Below, piece by piece: positions 33,560 to 45,734 of a DNA stretch of 64,000 nt. Position 1 is the first letter of the stretch, and each line of letters opens with the position of its first letter. The notes beneath the pieces are model-generated. The model was given only the letters and a program-made list of their open reading frames with translations. It did not search any database and was not told where the DNA came from. Source of the stretch: Eustoma russellianum (Eukaryota; Streptophyta; Magnoliopsida; Gentianales; Gentianaceae). The translations under genes were made by a program, and so were the position numbers. The DNA lies in NCBI GenBank assembly GCA_036186865.1, contig AP025041.1, forward strand, positions 1,077,494 to 1,141,493. The letters run 5' to 3'.

Positions 33560-35025
33560 ACAAGAAAGAGGAACCAGAAGGTTATATTAGGGAGAGGTGC
33601 TTCGCGGCCGATTGATTCGTTCAGGTTACAGTTTCAGACTTTAAGGAGAGAGGCCGCTCCAATTGATTAACTAACCCAACCCTACCACTTCTATTTTTAC
33701 AACTACTTTGATAATTTAATTATAATCTTCAGCATATCATTTATATTGACGAAAAATAATTCTTTCTTATGTTGTTTATTATACTGTGTAAAAAAAGGAT
33801 ATTTTTTTTATAAAATCGCACTTTTTACTATTGAAATCACTATGAGTATTATATTGAATTTTGTTATTATTAAATCAAGAATTTGAAATAAAGATAAGTT
33901 AATTGTGATTTTTTGAGTAAATTAAGTTATGACCTTAAGTTAAAGGAATCAAAACACGATACTGTCTTGAAAATCTATCGTAACAAAATCGTCAGATTAC
34001 TTCGCGTATTCAGATGGTACTTTACTTCTAATTTATTTTTAACACCCTATATTATTTTTGAAACAATTAACAGCCTATATAGACTTGTGCCTAGTAGTTT
34101 TCGTGTTACATTCCCCCCCCCCCCCCCAACCACCCCACGCGTTTAAAAGAAATACTCTTTGTGAAGTCCGACTGTATATGGTCACGTCTAAAAACATGTT
34201 TTATGATTAAATAAGTAATACTGACCTGAAAATATAGCAGAGCTATTGAACAATTAAACATAACAAATCAACTATGAAATTTATTGTGACATTTGATCGA
34301 TCTTATGAAGAAAGATGTAGGGGATTCGTCTTTTCAAAAAAGAATTCAACCTCATCTCTGATACACTAACATAATTACTCTGATACACTAACATAATTAC
34401 ACGTATTGTTAAGTTATTTGTTTTCTTGTTGTTCAAGTTGTTATGTTGTATATCCTTCTGTGCACCATGGTACAGAGGGTTTGTTCGTCAAGTCAATCAA
34501 ACTAAATGGGACATGAATTCCTCATCCCATCTTTTTTTTTAATTTTTATTCTATGATATGTACTCATATCATTTAGAAAATTATGTCCAAAACTTTCACA
34601 TGTTTTGAATAGAAATACTCCGTAACTAAGAGGTCTACGCTCTAAAGAATTGCTTCTTCTTCTACTAACCTTCTAATAAACTAATTATGCATTACACTCA
34701 TATGTTCTATGTAATCAAATCCCGCGTTACAAAATTGTATTTATTCACATCCACCATCTAGAATGCAGCAGCTTGAATTTTAAGAGGGTGACCGAAAAGT
34801 CACCAGGTTTTTACGCATATGTGGGTGAATTCCCTCTAGATGCGTAAAGGCCTTTGATACGATCAACATCTAAATTGAATGACATACTTGCAAGTGGTTA
34901 TAAACCCATGACAGATCATATTTCGGGTTGGTTCAAATCAGATGATGTATTCACAAGTGGTTAGAGACCCATAGCACAATATATCTCCAGACGACATAAA
35001 TACCAGCTTTTCATGAAGCTTTTTA
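33560..35025. other. Intergenic DNA upstream of TIM44
   Basis: It contains a C15 run at 34113-34127 and a 22-bp direct duplication near 34356-34399 (CTCTGATACACTAACATAAT twice). No gene is recognised. Confidence 0.5.
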
Positions 35026-35798
35026 TGGAATGATGAGCCAAAAATAAACATCGGTTAGTTGTCAGCTTCAGCTCGGCAGCTCGGCCACGTATCTGAGTCA
35101 GCGTGTTGCATCTCGGCTCGGCAAAGTCATATCCATTACATACAGTCAACCTCGACATAATAATTCATCTCGGCTTCGGCTGCATATTGGTTCTGCCACG
35201 CTAAACATTATCGGATAAGATCAAAAGAAGATATTCTCTACCAACTTCTGGGACCCACTAAGCGGCTCTGCAGATTCCAGATGTCAAGCGATGATTGGTT
35301 CAGGACAAGGTCATCATTACCAGCCGACCTACGCAACAGCTACGGTCTCAGGCTTTAGTACCATCGCACCGCATCTCTGCAACGAATTAGACCGCCATCT
35401 CAGCCGCATCACCGTCTCATCAATCGGGCAGGGGGTCAGACCTCCACAATCCCAAATATAAATATCCCTCTATCCATACGAGGAAAGGGATCCGAATTTT
35501 GGAGAACCTCTGGAGCATTCTTCCATAACTCCATCTCGGCCAAAGCACAAAAACTCATAAACTCAATTAGAACTTTGACAGGTTTTGTCTAAACCTTCTA
35601 TTCCAGCATAAATTGTCTACTCAAAACACCCATAACTGACTTAAACGTCGGAGGGTTTTCCCGGGGCAGCGCCCTGAGACCTCTAACGTTTTTCTTCCTT
35701 CTCAGGTTCCATTGAAGGATTTTGGATAGAAGATTAACGGCACACGACTCGGGTCATCTCTGATCCACCCGGTGAGCAACTCTGTCCTCATCATGGAA
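35026..35798 (+). mobile_element. Solo LTR, copy 2
   Basis: The LTR is 35031-35793 (763 bp), beginning TGATGAG and ending CTCATCA, with a perfect 5-bp duplication TGGAA at 35026-35030 and 35794-35798. It belongs to the same family as 21341-22429 but is shorter and clearly diverged. A TATA-like AATATAAATAT lies near 35454-35464. The end region AAACCTTCTATTCCAGCATA and CTAACGTTT is the best conserved part. No interior is present. Confidence 0.9.
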
Positions 35799-36820
35799 GA
35801 TAGTGAGATTCGAATCGATGGCTACAAAAAAAAAAAAAAAAAATACTAACCGTATATACCGTGACTTCTGAACTATGATCATGGGACTTCAGGTAAGCTA
35901 GCATCATATAGAATGAGGAACGGTTCTTTACTGTGTATGAGCAGCTTGAATTTCAAGAACTACTATTACATTGAATCCAAGAACAAAAGCTACATGGCCC
36001 ATGATATGCTTTCCCTTTGTTGCATCTTTTGCTAAAAAAATATGTACGTTCGACGGATTCATTTGTTAGAAATTAAACTTATAAATGGTAAGCAATTTAA
36101 GAAACTAATAAAACTAAGTTTAAGATCAAATATATTGGAAAAGTAAATCACAGAGATATAGTAACCCGATAGAAAGAAAATGATGAACAAAAAGGAAAAA
36201 AACAACCGAGGCGTAATGAATGTTACTGTACTTCTCCATTTATTGAGCAATATAGACTACACAACAAATGCATCATATGATATAATGTTTTCTTCTTATC
36301 GATTGTCTTACAAGGAAAAAATTGAACTTGTGTATTGAGGTGTTTCATACCTGAGAAAAACTTTGAAAGAGAAAGGATAAAGAAAGAGGATGAAGGTCTG
36401 GACAGAAGTGTAGAACTTCTTAAACTATTTACTTTTCTCACATACTTCTTTGCCTTCTTATGCTTTTTACATATTTATGTGTTTTCTCCAACATCATTTT
36501 CATGAATTCTTGTGTCTGTCTCATAATTTTCTTTCTACAAATCTTTTATTATTAGTCAATGCAAGTTGTTCAGATAACTGGGCAGATGCAGTTGTCTAAG
36601 ACTAGTAAACTGAAATCTTGGGCTTAAAGAATTACAATACCCAAAGCCTACATAACAGCTGGAAATTTATCATCATGCTGTTGCAAGATGCAGTTGTTTT
36701 CTCCACTATTACATCATGAATTTGATCTAAGATCATCAATAATCATGATCATGATTTAATGGTTAAAACAGAGGACTAAAACAGGTGTCTAAACATCAGG
36801 ACCTAAAGAGCAGCAGAAGA
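35799..36820. other. Intergenic DNA
   Basis: An A tract lies at about 35825-35842. No gene is recognised; the right end probably contains the 3' UTR of the minus-strand secreted-protein gene. Confidence 0.5.
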
Positions 36821-38283
36821 TTACAAATGATACTGATTACAAGCCTCATTAGCCTGACGAAAACGTTGGGCTTGAACAGAAGCAGAGGTTTTTGAGACCA
36901 TACCCTGTATTACCATAGTCTTCACCTCCCAAGCAGAATAAGGATACCCTTCTCTAGCGTACGAGTTGAGGAGAGCCGCAGTGGATTCCTTCACTAGCCT
37001 AGCAAAGGCATTCCTACTATCATCACTTCTGGACGTTGCTTCTAAGAGTGTTAGATCATATCTATACCTTTCAAAAGCCCTGGAGCCAAAAACATTCGAT
37101 ACGGTTGACATCTGTGGAACCATCTTTGGCCATGATTCTGATCTGCTGCTCCAGTATCTGAAAATCAATTCAAGAGGATAGATAATTAATGGCATGGACA
37201 TGAACAGCATGCCCCTTTGGCTCTTTCTATCAACTTCTCCATGTATTTAATAAACAACCCTACATGTTTATAGACAGCTTTATTGTAGCTTTCTAAGAAT
37301 CTAGTGTTAGTAAACACAAATGATAAAGTAGTACCAAGAAAGGTTATCATGTCTGTTAAACATAATTTGAGTTAATGAACTAATATACCTGATAAGATAG
37401 AAACCACAGAATATAAGAATGCATTGACCACCATTTACCTTAACATACACTCGGACCAAATAATCCATAGAACAAGACTAATCAAGATAAGGACATAGAA
37501 CATAGTAACAAAGATGGAAAAAGAGAAATTAAGGATCTGAACTTTAAGGCCATTCTGGGACAAAAAGGAAAGCCCTTTCAGGTACGACACCAGCACTTAA
37601 ATGCTTACTGTGAAACCGGTATTCATACTCAAAGTGAAAAGCTCGTCCATGAAAATATTAAATTGTAACAAGTTATGTCATTCAGCATGATAATTCTAGC
37701 ATATTTCGACAAAAATTCAAGAAACGCAAAAGGATGGTGCAGCTAGCTACCCAAAGAAACACCTGCACGGATTTGACGCGTAACGACCAGGATTTAGCCA
37801 GACAATTTCATGTTTGACGTCTGTTTGAATTTGGAAATGTCACTATAGGCAAAGACAACACAACATCAACTGAATCGGACTTCTCTGAATCCGATATCTG
37901 AAATTGACTGAATAAATCCGAGTCGTTATATGAGGTGTCTGACATTTGTGTTGGAAATGTTCATAAATGTAAGTATGTGTGTATATAGACGGGGATCTTT
38001 AGCATTGAAACATGATAAAAATGAAAATAAAAGAAAAACAGAGGCCCTTTAAAAAGAACAGAAAAAAAGTTGCGTTCTTTATTTTCTGAGAAGAGAAAGA
38101 AAGAGAAGACAGGGCTTACTGGGGAGTGCATTTTCCTCTGTCTCTGGTGTAAACAAAACCAGGTCTGAATCTGGGGACTCTTGGGTGCCGCTGATAAGAT
38201 GCTGCTTCTGGGGTAGATGTCAGGAAATAGCAGAAGGTGATGATAAGCAGAAACAGTACCTGAGGAAAACAGAACTTGGGCAT
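36821..38283 (-). CDS. Small secreted plant protein of unknown function
   Basis: Two exons, 38283-38120 and 37157-36821, joined by a 962-bp GT-AG intron inside a Gln codon, give 166 aa. An in-frame ATG two codons upstream (38289) would give 168 aa; a stop precedes it. The N-terminus MPKFCFPQVLFLLIITFC, followed by YFLTSTPEAAS, is a clear signal peptide, so the protein should enter the secretory pathway. The mature part starts near RPGFVYTRDRGKCTPQ and continues YWSSRSESWPKMVPQMSTVS, then VFGSRAFERYRYDLTLLEAT. A conserved-looking helical block follows: NAFARLVKESTAALLNSYA, YPYSAWEVKTMVIQGM and AQRFRQANEACN. The two cysteines, in GKCTPQ and NEACN, could pair. I recall similar plant proteins without a defined role and assign no function. 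Confidence 0.75.
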
Positions 38284-38659
38284 ATGCATCTTTCACTTCT
38301 TCTTGTGAAGAATGATTCAAACATCCATTTCTGTCGCTGTTTTACTTGTGCCTGGTCTTGGGATCTCAAGCCTTCAATAAATTGAAGATGTTTGGTTTGG
38401 GAAAGAGGACTATTTTCTCACATCTAATCTGAAGCACTGTAGTATACTGTCGGGACTCGGGAAGGCTATACGAGTCTAGAGAAAGGTGCAATTCAAAGTG
38501 AGATTCTTTTGGATGCTGCCATTTCAATGTTTGGCTTGCACATGTCTGTCTGTCCCTGCGTCCTTGAGAAACAATTATTCTTTCTTTATTTAAGGTTATT
38601 AAATATATTTGGTCCTGTAGACTGTAGTATATATGTAGAGAGATGTTTTAAAATAACAA

Positions 38660-38930
38660 AGATTGAACCCCCAGTAAGGGTTATTCTCACAAATAGTCCC
38701 AAAGATAGTGTAGGGATGTAAATCAGGTACTCAACGGCCCGCTAACAGGAGCTTGGTCATATACACAGTAGTCTGCATAAAGAGCCCCCAGCACTGCAGA
38801 CAAGCCTACAGGACAAGGAAGCTCCCACACTATGCACTTGCTAGAAAGGGGCTCTCTTGCCTTTGTCAAGAATTGAACCCCTGACCTCCCTTTCGATAAC
38901 TCCTGTCCGGAATATACTTAGTTTCTTCTT
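38660..38930 (-). mobile_element. tRNA-derived SINE, copy B
   Basis: It shares TGTAGGGATGTAAATCAGGT, the CAGTAGTCT block, CAGCACTGCAG, AGCTCCCACACTATGCACTT and AAGAATTGAACC with the copy at 60311-60595. The last block is the complement of the B box. The A-box end is diverged or truncated and I see no target duplication, so the copy is older than copy C. Confidence 0.7.
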
Positions 38931-38946
38931 AAATAGTCAAATGTTT

Positions 38947-38948
<2 letters not shown>

Positions 38949-38988
<40 letters not shown>
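38949..38988. repeat. (AT)n microsatellite
   Basis: A pure AT run of 40 bp just beyond the SINE. Confidence 0.95.
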
Positions 38989-38991
<3 letters not shown>

Positions 38992-41246
38992 ATTTATAAT
39001 GACTAATTAAAACCCCTTTATTAGTATGTAAAGCTTTCTATGTTATAGTATTATTGTCACTAAATGTTTCTTACTTACTCTAGTATATAACAGGAAAAAT
39101 TCAAATGCCGTTTTGTTTACGGCCTCGTATTCGTTTGGCTCAAGGAAAATCATTCAAGCTCCTTTGAGTTTTTATAATATTTGACTGACAAGATGAGGTT
39201 TTGGTGTGAGCCGCATATTTTATTTTATTTTATCAAATTCATGTATCTTTTCCTCGTGAAAAAAAGGAGATTTTGTGAAAAGTTTCAAGCTGATTAAACT
39301 TACCAAAATTAGTGGATTGTTCTTTTAAAAGAGTAGCAGACGGAATTTTTACATATATGAAAGCAGGGAGTAAATTAAACGCAAAAAAGAACGATGTAAT
39401 TCTTTACTAGTAGATGTTAAAATATCATCTGAAATTTTATATAAAGATTTTATAGAATACTGGATGGAGATATGAATCATGTGTGATGGTAAAGATTTTA
39501 CACAACTGTTCCACGTCATAAAGAGAGTAAAGCAGCACATAATGCTAGGTACACGCCCAGTTAACTATCAAATATCAACTTGTGTTAATTATTTTCGTAT
39601 CCATTAAAACAAAATTCAAAAATTTAACATTTAATATTTTCAAGATCCGAGTTCTTACAATTTAGGATAGAGATTTTAATATGATTAGGAGGCATGATGT
39701 GTCATTCTCTAAATCTTGCCTGGTTATTTTTTTTTGGGTTTAAAAACTCATCAAGTAAGTTATTGTTTAATGTTACTCTAATTTCTTATTTAACTTTCAT
39801 CCCAAATTCAACTTAATTTTCTATTTCAAAAGAAAAGTGAATGTATGTATTCTGAGATCTCTTTATATTTTACATCTACTTAATTTTTTTCAAATATTTT
39901 GTTAGAATACTTCAATAGAGGGGGGAAACCCCACTTGACTTGAAAATCCAAGTTTAGGCAAAGTTTGAACAAAAAATTGGCATATGACAAAATGGCTAAT
40001 AATAGATTATATGGTATATGCTAATAATACATGGAGTATATGAACACGAAGGATAACCACTTATTCTTTTAAAGTTTTAAGTGGATATATGCTATGTAAG
40101 TCTAAGTTTTCAAGAGAAACCTTAAGGCTAAAATTTTGTGCAAAACTTGAGATTACATGACATATCCACAACCATATAATGTCTTCATATTACACATGTA
40201 TTCTTCTCAAATTAACTAATGTAAGACAACAATTCTCAAGAGAGAGTAGATCTAGAATGTAGAAACGAGAAACACGTGTATTATGTACTTTCTCATATAT
40301 AAATTCAATATTACGTATTGAACGTGTTCTCAAAAGATTATATTTTTAAACGATTACATTGTTTGAATACTAGAATAGTTTGTGTTCGTTCAGATTTAAA
40401 AAAAAAACATTTATATCGTTTCAAATTCAAGGACAATTACAATATTACATCATTCAGAATTCAAGAACAAAAGTAGATCCAGGTACGAGTAAATTTTCTC
40501 ATATTGCAAGTGCAACGTTGTGAACACAAATTTGAAGCTAATCTGGACTGAGCACACATGATTAAGTCTAATGCTTTTGCAGATTTATCAGCTTTGTTGT
40601 ATATATGATTAATATTTGCATGGATGAAAGCATCTTTGGCACGTGAATAAAGCAATGGAACAAAGAAACATCATGTTAATTTATTTGCACGCTAACGTTT
40701 TACCCTGAATATGATAAAGGACGTTAATCTATCACATGGAGAGGCAAACACGCAGACATACAGCTAGGAATGAATGGCAAAGCCAATGTTTATTATGTCA
40801 AAATGTAAATAACTTGATCAAGGCAGCAACACTATTGACTCTTAACAAATACACAAATATAACATGTTACTTAAAAACTAAAGAATCACACACACACATC
40901 ACACACACACTAGTATAGTGAGGCCACTCTTTCAATGTCCTAAAACCAAAAGTTCTAATTCTGGAAAGGAAAGAAACCAACTTCCTTTAATACGTCTCGA
41001 ATCAAGCATGAATAGAGGAAAAAGAGGCCAGCAAAAGATACATACTATATGACTAATACTTGCATGGATCAAGACATTTTAGCACGTGAATAAAGCAATG
41101 GATCAACAAAACTAATGCAAATACCTCAATTTATTAATTGAAACTTATGTTACATAACACAAACACGCCTTTCTCCTTTATTACACGTCCCGCATGATCA
41201 TGACCACGACCACAAACCTCTATTAACATTTGACTAACCGAAACGC

Positions 41247-44106
41247 TCACTCAGAAGCATATCTCCCTTGTTGTGACCTAACCCCAGGGCTAAATATAAT
41301 GGCTTCATCCCTGTTAAACTTCAACCTGTGTGCTTCCTCCTGTGATATCTGGTAAGCATTGGCGACCACCGAAGCTGGCAGGCCAGCTAAGGCGGAGGTG
41401 CGGCCGTTCAAGGTGTTGATCATGGCATTCTCGTTGGTGTTGAAGGCCACCCATTCAAACCCTTGGTTCCCTGCCTGCTTTACAACTGCATAGTTTATTG
41501 GCACCACGATTGCCTGCCCTTCCCGGACTTGCCCATCGAACACCGCTTGACCTCTGTGATCTACGATCTGAACTCGCCCTTCTCCTCTGGTTGCATACAC
41601 TATGCTGTGGGCGTTTAGATACCAATGTGGTGCAATCATTGCATTCTGCAAAACAGATCATTGCATAGTAGTAGTTTTATTACAGTGCACATTAGTAATT
41701 GCTTCTTAACTAATGAGCACAAATTTGAGTACAAATTTTCAAACCTGCAATATGGTTTTAGTTCAATAAAATCGTTTCATTAAGTTAAATAAATGAACCG
41801 AGAGACATACACGTAAATAGAGAAAGTGGGAACTTGATATTCCTAAGTACCATAGAACTACTAATTCATAAAGATATCACATTAATATAGTATATGTGCA
41901 TAAAATAAATGATGCGACGTCACTATCATAATTGTACTTATATTTAAAGATGGCATGATAGCAAGATAGTTGATGATTATGTTACCTATCCAATAAAGTG
42001 TCTAAAAGCTAGACATGGACCCCTAGGATTTGCAAACATGAAACATGATCAAATAGAAAGAGTAGTTGATGATGATTACCCTGTAGAGAACTCCCCTTTC
42101 AGCACTGAGCCTAAGGTAGTTAAGAATGGGAAGAGAGAAACCATTAACGGTGGTGAAACGCCCTCCGTTTGGATTGAATACGTCGGCCCTCGACGGATTA
42201 TCAATGTTCTGCCTAGCCCTTGAGCTGCAAATGGTTTCCTCAAACCCATTCCTATCGCGGCTGCCACCACCATACTCAGACGACTCCCTTCGTCCACCTT
42301 CTTCTTCTTGCCTCATTGGTGGCCTAATCACCCGAAGCCCTTCTTCAACTCTCACTATATGACCTCTCTGATCATCTTCTGATTGAAGCCGTCTTGCAGT
42401 CTCTTCATTAACGTTGAATGCTTCCGCCAATGTCTCCACATCAAATCCCCTGAACAAGTTTCCTGATGACCTCCTTTGCCCGCCACGTCTGCCTTCTTGC
42501 TCTCCTTGCCGTCCCTCATATTGTTGCTGCTGTTCTCCTCTTTGTGGTGGGTTCCCGCCAACGTAGAATCTCTACAATCACACGATCAATTTTTTTAATC
42601 ACACGATCAATGATTAAAAAAAATTTCTAATTGATTAAATGAATAATCAAGAATTCTTGAATGGGTTTCTGACCCTTGGATTTTGATCAAGTTGGTTCTG
42701 AGGGTTGCCGGTGTCCTCCAGGACAACTATGACAAGGTCTTGATCACCGTCGTTGTAGGTCCAGCGAGCTGCACCTGCCGGAATTGCAAGGATGTCACCT
42801 TCTCTGAAATGCTCGATCTTTTGGTGTTGGTCATGGAATCTCCGGCTTCTCTCGCCCTCAGACACAGATGATTGAGATGACTGAAATGTTTCTGGGCAAC
42901 CAGGTACCAATACCCCATGAAATCCTCGTCCTGCAATAAACCACGCACCACAGTACACATTGATGAATCACTTGATGGTTTTAAGTATACTAATTCGTTT
43001 AATCATGTTAATTAACTGTGGTAGTGGGCTTACAACGTTATGTGACAAGTGTTATAAAACGAGAATTACTACGTTAATTAGTATAACGTTTCCATCGCGT
43101 ATGATAACGTGCTAGTTGATAATTAACTACCACATTGACATCTGTTTCAGATCGAATTTTACTACAGAACATTGGCTCTTTAAATGCTTAAAAAAGCAGC
43201 ATGCATGTCAGATCATTGAGTTAAAGAAGATGTCGGTGTACATACTGTTAGGGAAAATTGCGGAGAATAATAGAAACCAAATGATTTAACAGAGAAAACT
43301 AAATTGTCATCGTCTTTAAAACAAATTTTTAGTTGATATGGTTCCCAAACGTTCTTATATTCCAGTATGTTTAAGTTTGATCCGCGAAATAAGTTTAATG
43401 ATACATTAGGCGTTTCATGTCACTTCGAAACGCTCGATATTTTTAGTTGATATAGTTGATATGGTTCCCAAACGTTCTTATATTCCAGTATGTTTAAGTT
43501 TGATCCGCGAAATAAGTTTAATGATACATTAGGCGTTTCATGTCACTTCGAAGCGCTCGATGTTTTGGAAGCTTTTTGAAAGAAACCTCTATATTAGGAG
43601 CTTCATCCCACCTCGAACGTCTATACAAGACATTCGAAGTGTTCTGAAAAATTTCTTCAACACATAAAGCACCTCATGTGTTTGGACGTTCTCATTTCAT
43701 TCCATTATTCATAAAACACTCCAAACTTTACCCAATCTCTTATCAATATTTAATATAAGATTATACAAATTGTATCACAAGATTTAAATTACTTTTTAAT
43801 ACTTTTCCAACACATACCTTGTTGAACGTAAGCAAGAAGAGGATAATTCGTGTAAGAAGGCAAGAGGAGGCCTCTAGGTCGGATGACATCTCTGATCAAA
43901 CCCACAGATGTGCACCGGAATTGCTCCTCATGTAGGTCCCAAAAATCCGTCCTCCCACCTTCTGCTTCGATTTGGTAACTGGGCTCGTGAGCGTTCAGCC
44001 TTTCAAGTCGACATTGTTCTCGCGATTGCCTTTGCTGGCCTAAGCAGCCATGGAAAAGGAAGACAAAGCTCAAGAAAACAGAGAGGAAGTTTATTAGCTT
44101 AGCCAT
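41247..44106 (-). CDS. 11S globulin (legumin-type) seed storage protein
   Basis: A complete gene in four exons: 44106-43818, 42930-42674, 42571-42080 and 41645-41247, giving 478 aa with GT-AG introns at the classical legumin positions. MAKLINFLSVFLSFVFLFHG with CLG is a signal peptide, cleaved before QQRQS. Two cupin domains follow, about 35-190 and 296-445. Cys32 and Cys65 should form the intrachain bond of the acidic chain; Cys108 (VPGCPETF) should bond Cys297 (EETICSS) in the basic chain. The processing site is Asn290-Gly291 in SRDRNGFEETICS. A Gln/Arg-rich variable loop lies near 190-220. In seeds such proteins form trimers, are cut in the vacuole and assemble into hexamers. The promoter carries a legumin box and a TATA box, and AATAAA lies 112 bp past the stop. 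A broken relative lies at 26886-27522. Confidence 0.95.
43331..43562. repeat. 123-bp tandem duplication in intron 1 of the 11S globulin gene
   Basis: The unit starting AGTTGATATGGTTCCCAAAC at 43331 repeats at 43454, with only a base or two different until the unit end (for example CGAAACGCTCG against CGAAGCGCTCG). The near-identity implies a recent duplication. Confidence 0.9.
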
Positions 44107-44165
44107 GGGTATGATGATTGAATGTGTGAGGTGGACTGTGGAAGTGGAGACTCGAGACCGATTGG

Positions 44166-44172
44166 ATTTATA
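44166..44172 (-). promoter_or_regulatory. TATA box of the 11S globulin gene
   Basis: TATAAAT on the minus strand, 60 bp upstream of the ATG at 44106, a normal distance for seed storage genes with a short leader. Confidence 0.7.
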
Positions 44173-44221
44173 GGAAAGAAGGTGGTTTTAGGTCTTGACA
44201 CGTTAGAAAAAGGAAAACGGT

Positions 44222-44249
44222 GACATCTTGCAGTTTGCATGGCTTTGGA
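44222..44249 (-). promoter_or_regulatory. Legumin box with RY core
   Basis: Read on the minus strand, this 28-bp site contains GCCATGCAAACTGCA with the RY core CATGCA. From memory it differs from the published 28-bp legumin-box consensus at four positions. It lies about 115-143 bp upstream of the ATG. RY elements are bound by B3 factors such as FUS3 and ABI3, which suggests seed-specific control. Confidence 0.75.
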
Positions 44250-44259
44250 GTCCTGATAG

Positions 44260-45730
44260 TTTACACGTCTTTGTCTCTTTTCTCATGGCTCGGTTCTTGC
44301 TGTCTGTATCTGCTACATTTATGTCATTATTTTGTGCTAAGCTCTTCAAATTTATTGCATCCTTGTTTCATCTTTTATTACGTATTATATGTGTTTCGCA
44401 TAATACATTGATAAAATTACTTTTGAATCTCAAACTATTACATAATGTAAAGGTTTTTTTTGGTTAAAGATGAAGCTGGATTGCAAGATAAAGTTTGGTA
44501 AGGTGTTTAATAAGGACAAAATTTTTAATTTGAAATTCCAATACTTCGATCAATCATAACATAAAATCATAACAAGAGAGGACATCTCTCTCAGATGATG
44601 AGGAATTGCTTTCAATTTGAGGTGAATGCCGCAAGCTTTATACTGGACAGAAACTAACTTATTAAAATTTTAGAAGTTAATTATTTTTTTAAATGAACGA
44701 AATAATTACAAAGAACCCTCATAACCATAAGTGGTCACATTTTTCTCACATGTAACCCTTTCATTACTCAATGTTTTCTTCCCCCTCTCTTAGAAACACG
44801 TTAATCAATGTTTAACAACTTATATTGCAGACCAAGTAGCATGCTTGTTATCTTTTCCATCAATGGGTAAACATTTGCATAGGAAGCATAAACTGGTTTA
44901 CCAGGTAGGCATATCACTTGAAAAGTAACTCGTTCAAATTCTCTCTGTAACCATCCTCTAAACACTAGTTATACACAATCATTGACTCATGCCAAATTAC
45001 TTGAAATGTATAAACATATATAGTCTGGATTCATTTGCCTTTTTAACACTTTCTGGAGAAGAGAAGCGATTCATGAGAGTATCAAAACCACTGGTGTTGT
45101 CGTGTTTATAAGCAAGGGATTAAAGAAACTATGCTTAGTGGTTAGCTTCCTCATTCTGGTAAACGAGTGCTTCCAGCTAAGCTACTAAATCTGAAAATGC
45201 TTTCATATATGCTTTCGATCAATGGCTATCTGAGAAAAGCAAACAGAAGCTACATAGATCTACTCAAGCGTTCGCATCTTTGAACAGTTACGATTTAACG
45301 TCAGCGCGAAAGACCCACATTCAAAAAAAGATCACAAATTAGGCAACAAAGATGAGCGTTTTCTACTGCATTGCGAGCTGGCTCAATGCTAAATTCACAG
45401 CATTTAGGCATTTATAGCCTAAAAACAAAGTGAAGTCACCGTATTCAACCAAACGGTACAGCCACTCAATATGATAGCAATCCTTATAACTTTTGAACTA
45501 AAAGATGTGACAGTTGATATTGTATGATCAAATAGACTATCACATTCCAATTCATGACACTTCAGCAACGAATCCAATAAGCAATCTGACAACATGTAAT
45601 AGAAGTGGCATATATACATTTATTTTTTATCCGTAGTTCAACAGTGCAATTGCTCGAAATTCACTCAGGATCGTGTCATCATAGCAAAGGGAAAAACAAA
45701 GAGAATATATTGCGCGGTAATGATCTTGTA
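44260..45730. other. Intergenic DNA between globulin promoter and patellin
   Basis: The left part is the upstream region of the 11S globulin gene. No gene or recognisable repeat is seen in the rest, which likely includes the patellin 3' UTR. Confidence 0.5.
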
Positions 45731-45734
45731 GGTT

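Larger units (their letters stand above)
38290..41240. other. Intergenic DNA with SINE and microsatellites
   Basis: This stretch holds a SINE (38660-38930) and an AT run (38949-38988). Near 40888-40910 lies a short CA-rich run. Between 39.1 and 41.2 kb no gene or clear repeat is recognised. The right end holds the 3' UTR of the 11S globulin gene, with AATAAA on the minus strand at 41130-41135. Confidence 0.5.

Noticed and set aside
33156..33563. Single 135-aa protein at the TIM44 start
   Set aside because: The frame reads through intron 1. Proper splicing at 33444 and 33329 restores the conserved TIM44 sequence.
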